DNA of 64,000 nucleotides from Siderastrea siderea (Eukaryota > Cnidaria > Anthozoa > Scleractinia > Rhizangiidae). The position numbers and the translations under genes were made by a program. Position 1 is the first letter of the stretch. Every line of letters starts with the position of its first letter. Below the pieces are notes generated by a model. The model was given only the letters and a program-made list of their open reading frames with translations. It was not told the origin of the DNA and did no database searches. The stretch spans positions 5,513,423 through 5,577,422 of the forward strand of contig OZ034979.1 in assembly GCA_964030785.1 (NCBI GenBank), written 5' to 3'. This document shows positions 47,510 to 58,535 of the stretch, piece by piece.

Positions 47510-48360
47510 TAAGATGAACGTTTATTCGTTTGTCTCACGATGGAATCGCTTAGAGTTGTTGATCGCGACGTTTTGACTGCAATACTGCAAGTCTTCATCA
47601 GGCGATGAGGTCGATTCGGTTTACGTGTCGCTATTTGTAGCATGATGGTTCGCTGCTATTGGTGCATTTCGATCCTCATTATTATTATTCCGACTGTTAG
47701 ATTCTGTTTCCTCACAAGTCCGCTTTGTGGTTGGTCGGCTGTTGTGTTTTCTGATCGTAGGTATCCAAGCTTCAGGAATTTCGATTCCACTATCTCTATT
47801 GATGTTATTAGGATGAAGTCTTATATGGATAGCCTCTTTGACCCTATGTGTGTACCAGTGAGGGTCACGATGAATAAACTTAACTTCTTTCCAAATAGGA
47901 AGATGCCCCGTTTCTTTAGCGTTCTCCGAAACTGCGGAGGTTTGCGTACGAGCAAGCCGTATATCTCTGTCGTGTTCTTTTATCCTGTCTTGCATCGCTC
48001 TCCCTGTTTCCCCAATGTATACTTTGCCGCACTCACATGGAATTTTATAGACGACACCGTCTTGTTTAGTTGGTTCAAGAATGTCTTTCGGTCGCACTAA
48101 GTGAGACCTAAGAGTTGTGTCTGATTTGAAGACGGTGCGTACGCCTTGTTGTTGTAGGCAGCGGCGAAGAACCTCTGATACACCTTTTATGTAGGGTAGA
48201 ACCGCAGTAGATTTAAATTCCTGCGTAGGTTCTTTGTTGGCTGTTGGTCTTGTTGTTTTTGTGAGCTTACGTACAAATGAAGAAGGATATTCGTTCGAAA
48301 CAAGTACCGATGATAAATGTTTCTTTTCTTCAGAGATAGCTGATTGTTTTGATGTCATAG
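47510..48360 (-). mobile_element. 5'-truncated Penelope-like element
   Basis: The minus frame from 48358 to the stop at 47621 (245 residues) covers the end of a PLE reverse transcriptase and its GIY-YIG endonuclease: GVVYKIPCECGKVYIGETGR followed by a RIKEH helix, and later VKEAIHIRLHPNNINRDSG. The 3' flank holds a hammerhead-like but altered core (47570-47601). The frame is open, but the polymerase catalytic domain is missing, so it cannot move by itself. Confidence 0.85.
47570..47601 (-). ncRNA. Degenerate hammerhead-like motif in the PLE 3' region
   Basis: Minus strand: CTGATGA, a bulged stem GACTTGCA/TGCAGTC, then AAAAC where the hammerhead core needs GAAAC. The G to A change at core position G12 should abolish self-cleavage if this is a former hammerhead. 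Confidence 0.4.
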
Positions 48361-49259
48361 GCTAGGTATTGGCTAGGTATTGGTCAGTGTGGGTGGGTTC
48401 GATTGAAATAACAAGTTCAATTTTCATTGTGAGCTTGACAATTTCAGCTGAGGTTGAGCATTCCAAGTAACCTGACACACAAAAACTAGTCTACTTTTTA
48501 AGTGTATCGATGACAACTCTGTGACTTTTTGCTTTCTAACTTTTGCTACTTGGTAAATTTTCAGGGAACTTGTCTTTTGTTTTCAAAATGAAAGAAGTGC
48601 AGCGGTATGCACGCATTTTACGTTTGTCTCAAGCACCTTTGTCCGAGATTTATTTGATATAACAGATAACTATTTTATTGGTGGTTATTTCTTACCGGAA
48701 AACTCTAAGCTTGTGTGAAGATTGGCTTTTCGGAAGGAATCGAGAATAAACATGTAAACGTATGAAGTCAGTTGTCTGGTAAAATGATAATTCAGTATTA
48801 AAAGGCTAACGTGATGGAATGCAATGTGCATGGTGTTGCAGGGCAATTAAAACGCCCAGTGTATTATTTATTTTAAGTAGCTGCTGACACAGGTTGAGGA
48901 ACCTGTTTAGTTACGGCTAGTGAACAGTTAAGTGCTAGCTTCAGCTTGTTCAAATCGCTTATATTAAGGCTTCTAAAGGCTGCCCCTTTTCAGCCAAATA
49001 AGAATAAAGGCGCCCAAACTAATGATTACATGGGAATTGAATGTATAGTTATCCTTGAAATGATTTAAAAATGAACACAATGGTCAAATGCCACTAATTC
49101 TTGTTTCTATGCTTGGCTATCTTTCTGCGACACTTCTAGTAAACTTGACAAGAGGTAATTGGCTTTTAAACATCGTTACTAATCAAGCTGTTTGTGGTGG
49201 CCCTGTTTAAACAAACGTGGTCAAAAAGTGCCGAATATGTGCCTACAATTGGGCATAGA

Positions 49260-49370
49260 GTAAAACATGGACTGGACCATTGGACCCTTGGACTGTTGGA
49301 CTATTTTTTGGGCTTTTTTTTTGGACTATTTTTTGGACCATTTTCTGGACCAGTTTTTTCGACTATTGAT
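49260..49370. repeat. Degenerate GGAC(C/T)-rich direct repeat
   Basis: ggaccattggacccttggac and later ttttttggac phrases repeat irregularly. Similar to the ggactctggact runs in the MULE ends at 19.1 and 20.4 kb. Confidence 0.5.
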
Positions 49371-49464
49371 AGTTAGGGAGGGGTGGGTAGGTCGTTTTCA
49401 TCATTTGTGGGGGGGTGAGGGACGCTATATCCCATAGCACACGAGCGTTCATTGTCTAACCGTC

Positions 49465-50326
49465 TTAGAACATGGTCACACCCACGAAGAATTTCGTTTT
49501 TGTGTGCAGATTGTATTTTTGCATTTTAATTTTTCAGTTCTCACCTTGAAATCACGTTGCTATTTTGTTTACGAGATTTTCGCTATTGCACGCATGCCTT
49601 TGAGGTGCAATGTTTTAGAGTGCTTCACCGCGCGGTTTATCGCAGTTGGTGTGTAAACAGCCATGAGCCAATACACGGAAATTTGGAACTCGAGGCAGTG
49701 ATCGCCGCTAAAGGTTTTCTAGATTTACACTGGTGAAAGCAGTCTTCGAGGCGCTATAACCACCGACACCAGCAAGTGGGGAATCCGCAGGAAACTCCAA
49801 GAGGCCAAATTAAGTCAAGTTCAAGTACAACACTCGTAGTCTGGCAAACACGGAGAAACAAGTCTGTCCTTCTGTTTCAATTCAGGTCTGAACAGTTCGT
49901 ATTTCATGTAAAATAATCGTTTTTCTTTCGATTTGTTTTTTGCTATGCTATTATACCGTAAGATTGCATTTTTTTGTTAAAACCCAAAAAGTAATGAGTG
50001 TTTCTAGCCGTTGAAGCCGTTGATTTTATCGATTTAGTTGTAAATATTCACAGAGAATTTGTGCATTCATTAGTAGTTTCTACTTAGTCATTAGTGTGCT
50101 CTATATAGAGCATACTAATGAGGCTTCCAAACAAAGGAAAACAATGCCTCATTAGTATGCTCTATATAGAACCACTAATGAATGCAGAAATTCTCTGTAA
50201 TTTTACCCCGCAATTTCCCTGTGCTTCAAAGCCCCCGCCACTTTACATAATTTAAGACAGTTTATGGAATATAGAGCATCGAAATGCTGGACACTGATCG
50301 GCTGAGTGGGTGTGACCATGTTCTAA
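49465..50326. mobile_element. Putative DNA element with 21-bp TIRs (TTAGAACATGGTCACACCC)
   Basis: ttagaacatggtcacaccca at 49465-49484 is exactly mirrored at 50307-50326. The 862-bp interior holds a separate foldback MITE (50051-50197) and no transposase. Confidence 0.7.
50051..50197. repeat. Nested foldback MITE (CAGAGAATTT... ends)
   Basis: cagagaatttgtgcattcat is mirrored by atgaatgcagaaattctctg. A second internal palindrome repeats gctctatatagagc around 50105. Inserted inside the element at 49465-50326. Confidence 0.75.
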
Positions 50327-50459
50327 ATAAAACTAAACAGTAATTAACGAGGTCAAGTACCTAGGTTAATAACAGTAAATAAAAAATTTTTTTATAGGCG
50401 GCCGATGGTAACCAGGTAGATATAGAGTTCCTCTTTTAGGCTTGGCTAAATCTATATAT

Positions 50460-52200
50460 TTTAAGAGTAAGGAAAAACAGTCTTGTTACCTCTTGGAAAG
50501 TCTAAATTCTTGAACAAAAAGTGCAACTGTTTCTAATTCGTCTTCCATTTGATGCATGCGAAGCCCTGGCGTTTTTTATATTGCTACGCTAAAGAGATAA
50601 TAACTAGTATGTAAGAACACTTTTTTTCGCTAACAAAAGATCAACAGAAGGCCAATATAACAATTTCACTTATTTGCTTCCTAAGAGAGATAAATTTCAA
50701 ACTATTTAAGAGCTTCCTTCACCTCTTACGGAAATTTCTATCACAAGGCTATTTCAGACTGCTTGGACGATAGGTAAGTTAATTACGGTTAGTTTTTTTT
50801 TACTTAAAGGAACTTTTCCTTGTTTAACCAGCACACTTTTGAGTTATTGGGTATCTAACTCAACAACACTGATACACTTTATTTTTGGTCGCACGATACG
50901 AAACGTAACTGCATAGAAAATGAGATCATAGAAGTTGTTTGTTTGCTCTTAATTCCCATGCATACCAGTTGTCATTTTTGTTTTGCAATCGCGATATCAA
51001 CAAAGACATTACGGACGGAATGTGGCTTATTACTCAATAGGCAGTATGCACGAAAACGTAACACACCATTTTGCCTATATGCGACAGAATACGATATAAC
51101 AAGATAAGTTCGTCCCAAAAGGATCATTTTTGAAAAACAGTCTGAAGTCAATAAGGGCTTTTTGAATTATTGGCCTAAGCCTTAAGTACTGACACTGCAG
51201 TTAAATTGGTTAGAAAAAAATGCGATTTTTGTTTTTGTGAGGTGGACAATTTGAACCGAAAATAAGCAAACAGCCACACTCGACAACTAATCTACTTCTA
51301 CGTGTTACAGTGAAAATTTTGTAACGTATTTAACTTTTTAACTTTTAACTTTGCATCTTTTCAGTGAACTCGTTTTTTTGTTTTCATGATCATGCATCAA
51401 TACGCACGCATTTTGCGGTTGTGACTACTAGCCTTGTCCGGACATTAAGAAAAAATGGATAGCTAATAAAGGATAACTAGCTTGGGTAGAGCCGGATTCA
51501 CTTTTCGAAAGGTATCAATGATAAGCATATAAACATTGGAATAAACTGAAGTTTGTGGTAAGTTTTAATTCGGAATTAGAAGGCTAACGTGATGGAATAC
51601 AAGTGGTGTTTGAGGGCAATTCAAATACTCAGTGTGATACAGGTTGAGGCCTGTTTGGTTATGGCTGGCAAACAGTTAAGCGTTTGTTTCAGGGTGTTCA
51701 AATAACTTAAGGCTTCCGAATGTTACCCCTTTTCAGCCAAATAAGAATAAATGCGCCCAAAACCTATGAATTGGCGAATTGAATGTAATAGTTATCCTTT
51801 GAAGTGATTTAAAAATGAAGAAAATGATAAAATACCACTTTTTCTATGCTTGGCTATCTTTTTGCCGCACATCGAACTTTAACAAGAGGTCCTTGGCTTT
51901 AAACGTCTAGTCAAATTGCTTATAGTGGACCTTTTCAAACGTGATGAAAAATGTGATGAAAAACAAAATGGTGAATATGTCCCAACAATTGCTATGTTGA
52001 GTGACCAAACTGAGAAATTTTTTGTTCAGGCTATCGAACAGTTCTAAGGCGTTCAAAGTCGTAGTTAATTTAAATACTCGCAGCTTATGAATTAACGAAT
52101 TAAAGACAGATATACTAAGGTACATTGGGGAGATCTGAACGTGAACGAAATAATCAACTGCCATTTGTTGTTTTCAGCTATCTATTTGCGGTAGCTTAAT
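50460..52200. repeat. Segmental duplication, copy 2
   Basis: Collinear with 46400-49200 but without the PLE insertion. Similarity is moderate with many small indels, so the duplication is old. No gene was found in it. Confidence 0.6.
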
Positions 52201-53138
52201 TTAAAGAGAATTTTTCGCATTTAAGATGATAATTTTCCTTGAAAAGGCAATTTGCACATAAAAATTATTTCAAAATTTGCGTAAACACTCTATTGGGTTA
52301 CGGAATAAAGACATCAATTTCTAAATATAATTTTCTCTTATGTAGATGGAGAAACAATCGTGCTCATAATCAATTATTAGTTTTGTCTCCTTTTCATTTG
52401 TAACGAAAAAAAGGCTTCTTGTGCAGAATGAGCGCAGTTTAAGATTCACTTCAGCTCAATAGCTTAATAAATGGCCGATTGTTTGGCTACCACACGGTTA
52501 ACCATACAGTCCTGTTTGTTTATTAGGAAGGTCATATATAATATTTTTGATCAGCGGAAAATGCCTAACTGGTTTTGATAGTGTGCGTGTTGAAGAAAAC
52601 TCTTTAATAAGTTAACCTGGGGAAACCAAACGACCTTTCAATCCAAATAGGGTTTTGCTCGGGCAATAATCAATTTACCATGAAAATTTACCTGGGTAGA
52701 TTTTTCGGAGGCAAAATCGGTTACACTTAAAAATGCAACTTTCATATTTGCCTTCGTAAAGTTGACTCGTGTAACCACGCCGGCTATTGTCAGATTATTA
52801 TCATATTGGATTTACTAACCGCTCTTCTGTTCTTGAAGCTTACGCGGTTCGTTTTATTGGAATCAACCAAATCCATTTGAGTGGAATTATAGCGTTATTT
52901 TTTGAGGGAAATTCGATCGTTTTGAGTTTGTTAGAAGTTGGTCATCGTTTTCTCTGTACGCGGTTAAACCGGTAGAAAGATTGAACAAGTTTTCTTTTCG
53001 GAATCTTCAACCGGATAAACCAGAACGGTTAAGGCCGCGAAACAGTAGGTCCAAAATAGAACACTATCTTAATTTGACGCTGCTTGTAGATGGCTGCTTT
53101 TCTTTCCTCACTGCAAACCACTTGGTTTGATATTTCAG
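52201..53138. other. Upstream region of the lectin gene
   Basis: No protein family is recognised. A good acceptor (tttgatatttcag at 53126-53138) suggests that a non-coding 5' exon lies upstream and that transcription starts within or before this stretch. Confidence 0.4.
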
Positions 53139-53218
53139 GCACGTCAGTGACGATTCATCTCTGAAAACTAAAACAGAAGACTCCACCGAATCGCCCATCA
53201 GCAAAGCTGTACGTTGAA

Positions 53219-53635
53219 ATGTCGAGCTATTTCTACATACAAAGCCAAGCAAATGAGCTCGTTCTCACTGTTGACAGTTTTCAGTTGGGTTGGAACCTCG
53301 TCATGTATCCACCCTATGGTGGAGCCAATCAGCTGTGGAAGTGGGGAGCAGATAACACACTTGTCAGCAAAATGGGTCTGGTAGCGGGTTTTCAATACGT
53401 AGGGGTCTCCGAGGGAGCCAATTGCGTCGGTTGGACTCCAACCGATGTTCCAGACCAAAGGTGGCGGTATAAAAATGGCGAGATAAAGAACATCATGGAT
53501 GATAGCCTGGTTATGGATATAACCGATTCAGAGCGTAAGACTGGTGTGGCAGCGCGTGTTAAATTGCAGAAAGGAAACGCAAGTTCAAACCAAAAGTGGA
53601 ATCTGGTGCCGGAAAAACATTTTTCTTGCATCTAA
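53219..53635 (+). CDS. Ricin-B-type beta-trefoil lectin, single coding exon
   Basis: A 138-residue protein starting at the ATG (53219) about 80 bp after a splice acceptor at 53138, so a 5' UTR intron is likely. Three QxW-type motifs mark the repeats of a beta-trefoil: QLWKW (residues 38-42), QRWRY (80-84) and QKWNL (125-129), each preceded by hydrophobic strands. Such domains bind galactose-, GalNAc- or xylose-type sugars. The length matches one complete trefoil. There is no signal peptide, no membrane segment and no attached catalytic domain, so this is a stand-alone lectin, probably cytosolic or unconventionally exported. An AATAAA at about 53991 may end the transcript. No sign of decay is seen. 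Confidence 0.85.
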   Translation: MSSYFYIQSQANELVLTVDSFQLGWNLVMYPPYGGANQLWKWGADNTLVSKMGLVAGFQYVGVSEGANCVGWTPTDVPDQRWRYKNGEIKNIMDDSLVMDITDSERKTGVAARVKLQKGNASSNQKWNLVPEKHFSCI

Positions 53636-54246
53636 TTAATATCTAAGATCGTACAAGCCGATCAGAACCAGCTACTTTTAATTTAGATGTAGTAGATTAA
53701 ACTAAAACGAGGTTCAATGATTTCCTTGTTACAAGAAGCACGATATTGTGAATCCTTCAAGGCTTTTTTCCACATGATGCAGACGTAGTAAACTATTGAG
53801 CTGAAGTAGAGAATCAGTCGTAATGCACTTACTTCTGCTTGCATGCTTTCAAAATACTAATATTCATAACGCCGATAAAGGCTAACTTGTTGTTAGTATC
53901 TGTTTAACACAAATAATTTTAAAGGCTGTTGACGCGGAAACTCGATATATCATTGCTTTCCCGCTGTTTAAACAATTTGTAAACTTGGGAAATAAATCCA
54001 GTACTTCAAAAAAAAAAACATCCTCACTGAGTCCTTTGTAGACGTACTCTATATATGTTGCCGAGATATATCTCTCCACGAGTTTTTGAGAACGGTTAAG
54101 CACAGTGCTTTGTAGCCTCTCGGGCGAATCTCAGCCGGCAATGTTCGAAAATTACTAGTCTTCTCACTGCCGTGAAATTGCCGGTTGTAATAATTCTATT
54201 GGCTAACATTGCAAGGAAGGGTAAAACGAACTTTTAATTAAAAAAA

Positions 54247-54645
54247 TTAAAAATTGATGACTACCAGAAGAAGCATAAACCCACCCAAAAGGAAACTTTT
54301 AGTGACAAAAAAAAAACAAAACAAAAAAAACAGAAAAAACGGAAGAAGCAAGTTTTCATTGTTATTTATTTATAGTTGTTCAAGGGTTCCTTGCACACAT
54401 GATAAACAGCACCAACAGGAAAGGCAGGCCTAAAAAATGACCATTCAAAATTAAAAATTGATGACTAACAGAGGAAGCATAAACCCACCCAAAAGGAAAC
54501 TTTTAGTGACAAAAAAAAAAAAAAAAAACAGAAAAAACGGAAGAAGCAAGTTTTCATTGTTGTTTATTTAGAGTTGTTCAAGGGTTCCTTGTACACATGA
54601 TAAACAGCACCAACAGGAAAGGCAGGCCTAAAAAATGACCATTCA
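54247..54645 (+). repeat. Two direct copies of a ~195-bp repeat with A-rich core
   Basis: Copies start at about 54247 and 54446 and share 'aaaaattgatgacta', 'agaagcataaacccacccaa', an A-rich run and 'gataaacagcaccaacagga'. The end of each copy (aacagcaccaacaggaaagg ... gaccattcaaa) resembles part of the 105-bp satellite. Confidence 0.85.
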
Positions 54646-54780
54646 AACGAAAAGCACTGAGCAGTACTTTCTTTGGTACTGTTTTCTGTGTAATAGAAGG
54701 CGGTTCTAACTTTTGAGTCTGTGAATAAAATCCTAAAGTGTGACCATTGAAATGAAAGCTACTGAGCAGTACTTTCCTGC
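54646..54780 (+). repeat. One to two units of the 105-bp satellite
   Basis: 'actgagcagtactttc', 'ggttctaacttttgagtctg' and 'aaatgaaagctactgagcag' match the right array at 23.1-23.7 kb. The right edge is cut by the Tigger-like terminus. Confidence 0.85.
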
Positions 54781-54977
54781 GGGTTCGAGAAATCGAAGGT
54801 AAATTTCTTATAAGTTTCTTCCATGGTAGGCAAGAATTGGTTCGAAAAATCGAGGGTTCGAAAAATCGGGGGGAAAATTACAGTGCTTGTGTGAAGCAAA
54901 ACCAAGGGAAACGTGCCATGGTTCGAAAAACCGGGAGGTTCGAAAAATCGAGGGTTCCAAAAATCGGGATTCCACTG
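54781..54977 (-). repeat. Terminus of a pogo/Tigger-like DNA transposon
   Basis: Read on the minus strand from the right, the end is CAGTGGAATCCCGATTTTTG followed by repeated CTCGATTTTTCGAACC units, preceded by TA. CAGTGGAA... ends with TA target sites are typical of pogo/Tigger (Tc1-mariner superfamily). Only one end is visible, so it is a solo terminus or a truncated copy. Confidence 0.55.
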
Positions 54978-55189
54978 TATTCCAACTGAAATAAGCAAAT
55001 TGATCGCACATAAGAGCGAAATCCTGGTTTTAGTGACTGGTGTGTTTGGAACTAGTTAGGGCTTTGATGTTATTGTTACTATTAGTAAGTCGTATGTTGT
55101 TGCTGAAAAGCCTATTTCAGGGATGTTACACAAACTGAGTATATGTATGCAGTTGTTCATGAATCTCACGCAGTCATCCAGCCTCAGTA

Positions 55190-55385
55190 CAATCAATAAA
55201 ATCGAAAATCGATGACAATCGATAGCAATCAATATTAATCGATGACAATTAATTGATTGATATTGAAAATCGACGAGCAATCGATGACGCATGTTTTTGT
55301 GATAATTCGATTGTCATCGATTTGCAATATTAATCGATTTATTGTTATCGATTGATATCGATTATCATCGATTATTATCGGTATT
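55190..55385. repeat. ATCGAT-rich cluster
   Basis: About 200 bp dominated by atcgat, aatcgat and atcgattatcatcgatt words on both strands, with a ~50-bp less regular centre. It may be a foldback repeat or a dense array of homeodomain/CUT- or DREF-like sites. The copies are not evenly spaced. Confidence 0.7.
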
Positions 55386-56288
55386 GGATTTTATTCGTTT
55401 GGAGGTACAATTGTTGTCATATGACTCTCAAATCTGGCGTGAAATCATTTTATTTTGATTAGAGAACTCTTGTAAATGTTTTCTATCGTATCGCAGCTTG
55501 AAAATAAATGTCGACTAGCCACATTACCACGGTGCTGAGGGAAAAAGAAAACAACTCTATTATATTTAACTATAATATAAACACCTGTAATCACCCGTAT
55601 GCTAAAATATGGAGACGGCAGAATCAGTAGACCTTCATGCAGTTAAAGTCGCCAAAGCGGTGCGAATAAATCCCACTGTAGGCGACCAAGTTGCCCTCGT
55701 TTACCAGTCACCTTAAAGGTATTGCCGCAATCTCCTCTTTTCTTTATTGCAGTAACTTTTCCCCATTTTCAACAGAAAATGAACATTCGTGGAACCCTTT
55801 CACGACAACATCGAATATCAGGAGGGTAACTTCGCGATTTTATTGATTGGATAGGCCGGGACAGTCAGCATACTTCGATAAACGACGAAATTTTATTTCT
55901 CATGCAACTTAGCTGATGAGGTAATTTGGCCACCGTAAAGGTATTCAACGTTACAAATCTGACGTTTCAAACGTTATTTTTGTCAGAACAAATCAAGGAA
56001 TTGTAGGTTGTCTGCGGCCCTGATAGAGTGAAAGCGGTGGAGCTACGCTATTGGTGGAAACATGACAACAAAAAACCAAGAATAAATTAGTTGAGATAAA
56101 AGCGTTCGTTGATTCCCTCGGTTTTCAGCCTTGAGTGCCGATTTGGTTTGAATTTTTTTAACGACTTTCTGTGTTGCCCTGACATAGGGAAAGTTCGCAG
56201 ACCGTCATGTGTTGGCTAGAATGATTAGGAATATTGAAGCGTCGAGCGACCATTTTGGATGCGTCTTTGTCATTTCTTTCGACATTTC
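55386..56288. other. Gene-free stretch
   Basis: No supportable gene or long repeat. Confidence 0.4.
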
Positions 56289-56641
56289 TTAGGGCCTGGG
56301 TAAATTAGAAAACATTGTTGTGGAAACATCATTTCTTCTAATGTTTCCTGGGTGGCTAACATACCAGAAAGCACAAGAAATATTATGCTGCTTATGTGGA
56401 TGAATAAAAGAAAAAAATTGCGCCGCAACCAAACTGCAATGCATGCGCATGTTTCCGCGGTTGCTTAACTGGAAAACATTTGTTTCGGAAGCAAAACTTG
56501 CGTCCGGAAAGCAAGAATGTTTTTGACTTTATTCAAGAACATTTTACTGTGTCTCGCAACATATGGGTCTTGCACGGCTAAACTGAAACAATATTTACGT
56601 CCGTAACAACGTTTCCTAGTTTAGCCTGGCGAGGCCCTAAG
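56289..56641. repeat. MITE-like repeat with TTAGGGCCTGG / AGGCCCTAA ends
   Basis: ttagggcctgggtaaattag at the left is loosely mirrored by ctagtttagcctggcgaggccctaa at the right. aaaacattgtt / aacaacgttt pair inside. About 353 bp, non-coding. Confidence 0.6.
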
Positions 56642-56834
56642 ATGTTCGCGAAATCGGTTACCCAACCTTTTCCCTGTTTTGCCTTTTGCACACGTAAAAC
56701 CCGATTTTATGTTTTTTGTTGTCACGTTCGTTCACTGACATGTAAAACCTGATTTCAAGTCTTGGGACAGTTCGCAGATTGAAAAAACTCATCTTCAGTT
56801 CTGCAAACGTTATCTAGAAGTAAGCAATAAAGCA

Positions 56835-57605
56835 TCAAATATGGCATGTAGAGCTGAACTTGGAAGATTTCCTCTTATTATTAATAGCTATTAATCAGAA
56901 AATAATTAATTGCTTTTTATATCTTCATAATAAGGGGAATGACCCTATTGTTAAACAGATCTTTTTAATGTCGGCAGATCTTCATTCCTCTGGTAAAAGT
57001 AGTTTCTACTCTGGTGTTATGAGGATGTCTGAATACTATAAGCCTAATACAACACAAATATATCCTACACTGGCAACATACTATTCAACACTTAACGAAA
57101 CTAGAATTTTATAACACTTTTAAAAACGAATAGACACCTTCTTGTTATCTAGAACTTACAAGCAAGTTAAATGAAAGGAAAGAATTAGTGAAATTCAGAA
57201 TAGGTAATCACAAACTAGGTAATCACAAACCCCAAGAGTTTATAGACTTTGCCCTACTTGCGGATCCAATGAAATAAAGGATGAAATTCACTTACTTTTT
57301 CACTGTCCTAAATACTCAATTCTTAGAGACAGGTTTAACAGGAAACTAGGGTATCACCTTCCATATATAAAACGATTGTCTACATTGGAAGCTACAAAAG
57401 AATTAATGAATTCTGATAATTATATTGTAAACATTCAATTGCTGAGATTCATTCTATCATGCTTAAATTTACGCAATAATTTATTATCAATTCAGACTGA
57501 TGCAACGTAATTCTTATCTCCTTATTACATTATATGTCCTTTTTGTTGAGTTGTATGCTTTTGCAATACTGTAATAACTTATAGTCATGCAAATAAAGCT
57601 ATTGT
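56835..57605 (+). pseudogene. Second LINE remnant, different lineage from 35.2 kb
   Basis: Across frameshifts the + strand shows RAELGRFPLII, then DPIVKQIFLMSADLHSSGKS, MRMSEYY, VKFRIGNHKL and, near 57255-57340, the zinc-knuckle-like CPTCGSNEI...EIHLLFHCPKYS ending typical of Tx1/L1-related or similar LINE ORF2 tails. Several stops and frameshifts make it inactive. The 3' end is near 'gcaaataaagctattgttgt'. Confidence 0.7.
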
Positions 57606-57952
57606 TGTTGTATGCAATAGATAGCATTTGCGGATGTGCATGTAAAGCGATCACTGATTTTAATAAATCACCTGTTCTTGTTATTTTCTCTTCGTTGTGA
57701 AAGAAAGGACAAGTCTTGCAGCGTTCGCGCACGCACTTAAGGAACAAGGTTGCCTGAATTGCAATTTATCTTTCCTCCCTTTTTTCTTTTACTTACATAA
57801 TAATTACATATAGATTTCGTACACATATTTCATATTACATTTGCACTAGCTACTTACGGGTCTTAAATCGAAAGCGTGAACTCTCTACGTAATTATTAAA
57901 TGGATGCATCGTATTCTGCCTTGAATAAACGCCTCCCCCTCTCCATCTCCTC
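57606..57952. other. Gene-free stretch
   Basis: No supportable feature. Confidence 0.4.
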
Positions 57953-57956
57953 TTAA

Positions 57957-58531
57957 CCCTATTCAGACCGTGGAGGGGGGGGGGCGATTGTGGCTGCACT
58001 GACTCTGGACGTTTATAACTTTTTTCATAAGCAAGCTAAACCCACCAAACTTGGTGAACTTCTCCTAAAATTTATCTGGGAATAATTTGGCATAGCAAGT
58101 GCTTGTCCATCAAGTTTGACGTTACCATGGCAACCACTATTTGACAGGCTGTTTTTTCAGAGTTTTACATTTCCACCTTTTCATTGAAAATTAGAACGTT
58201 TCTGAAGTAAGTTTTACATTTTTATATCATTTCGTGTTTTTTTAATTTATTTCGGTTACTTTTGGCAAAGTTCAAAGGTTCTGAAAAAGTGAAGAAATCC
58301 AAGATGGCGGAGCAAAGTTGGCCGCCATTTTAGAAACTGACGTCATTGTTACGTCATATGACGTCATCAGCTTATGTTGCGGACCTCAAAGGAGACATTT
58401 TTGGACGTATTATCTGCCCTACAAGTTTCGTTGTTGACATAGCTTTTATTTCCTCGGAGTTAACAGGTGGGGGCCGAATCGCCCCCCCCCCCCGGTCCCA
58501 GAAGACCAAAAAAAGCCCGGTCTGAATAGGG
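57957..58531. repeat. MITE with CCCTATTCAGACC ends and TTAA TSD
   Basis: ccctattcagacc at the left is mirrored by ggtctgaataggg at the right. TTAA flanks both ends (57953-57956 and 58532-58535). CCCT-type ends with TTAA duplications fit a piggyBac-derived MITE. Runs of G (about 57976) and C (about 58480) lie just inside the ends. It contains several tgacgtca sites near 58340-58370. Confidence 0.8.
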
Positions 58532-58535
58532 TTAA

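Larger units (their letters stand above)
46400..49200. repeat. Segmental duplication, copy 1
   Basis: 46400-46680 matches 50480-50700 (shared 'gctaaagagataataa', 'cagaaggccaatat'), and 48720-49200 matches 51490-51910 (shared 'aaggctaacgtgatggaat'). The phrase aggttgaggcctgtttggtt and variants also repeat at about 47190, 47381, 48892 and 51640. Copy 1 is interrupted by the PLE fragment at 47.5-48.4 kb. A 65-codon minus frame at 46886-47083 ends in a hydrophobic segment and is not supported by copy 2. Confidence 0.65.

Noticed and set aside
47642..48100. 152-codon + frame
   Set aside because: It is the antisense shadow of the PLE reverse transcriptase/GIY-YIG frame.
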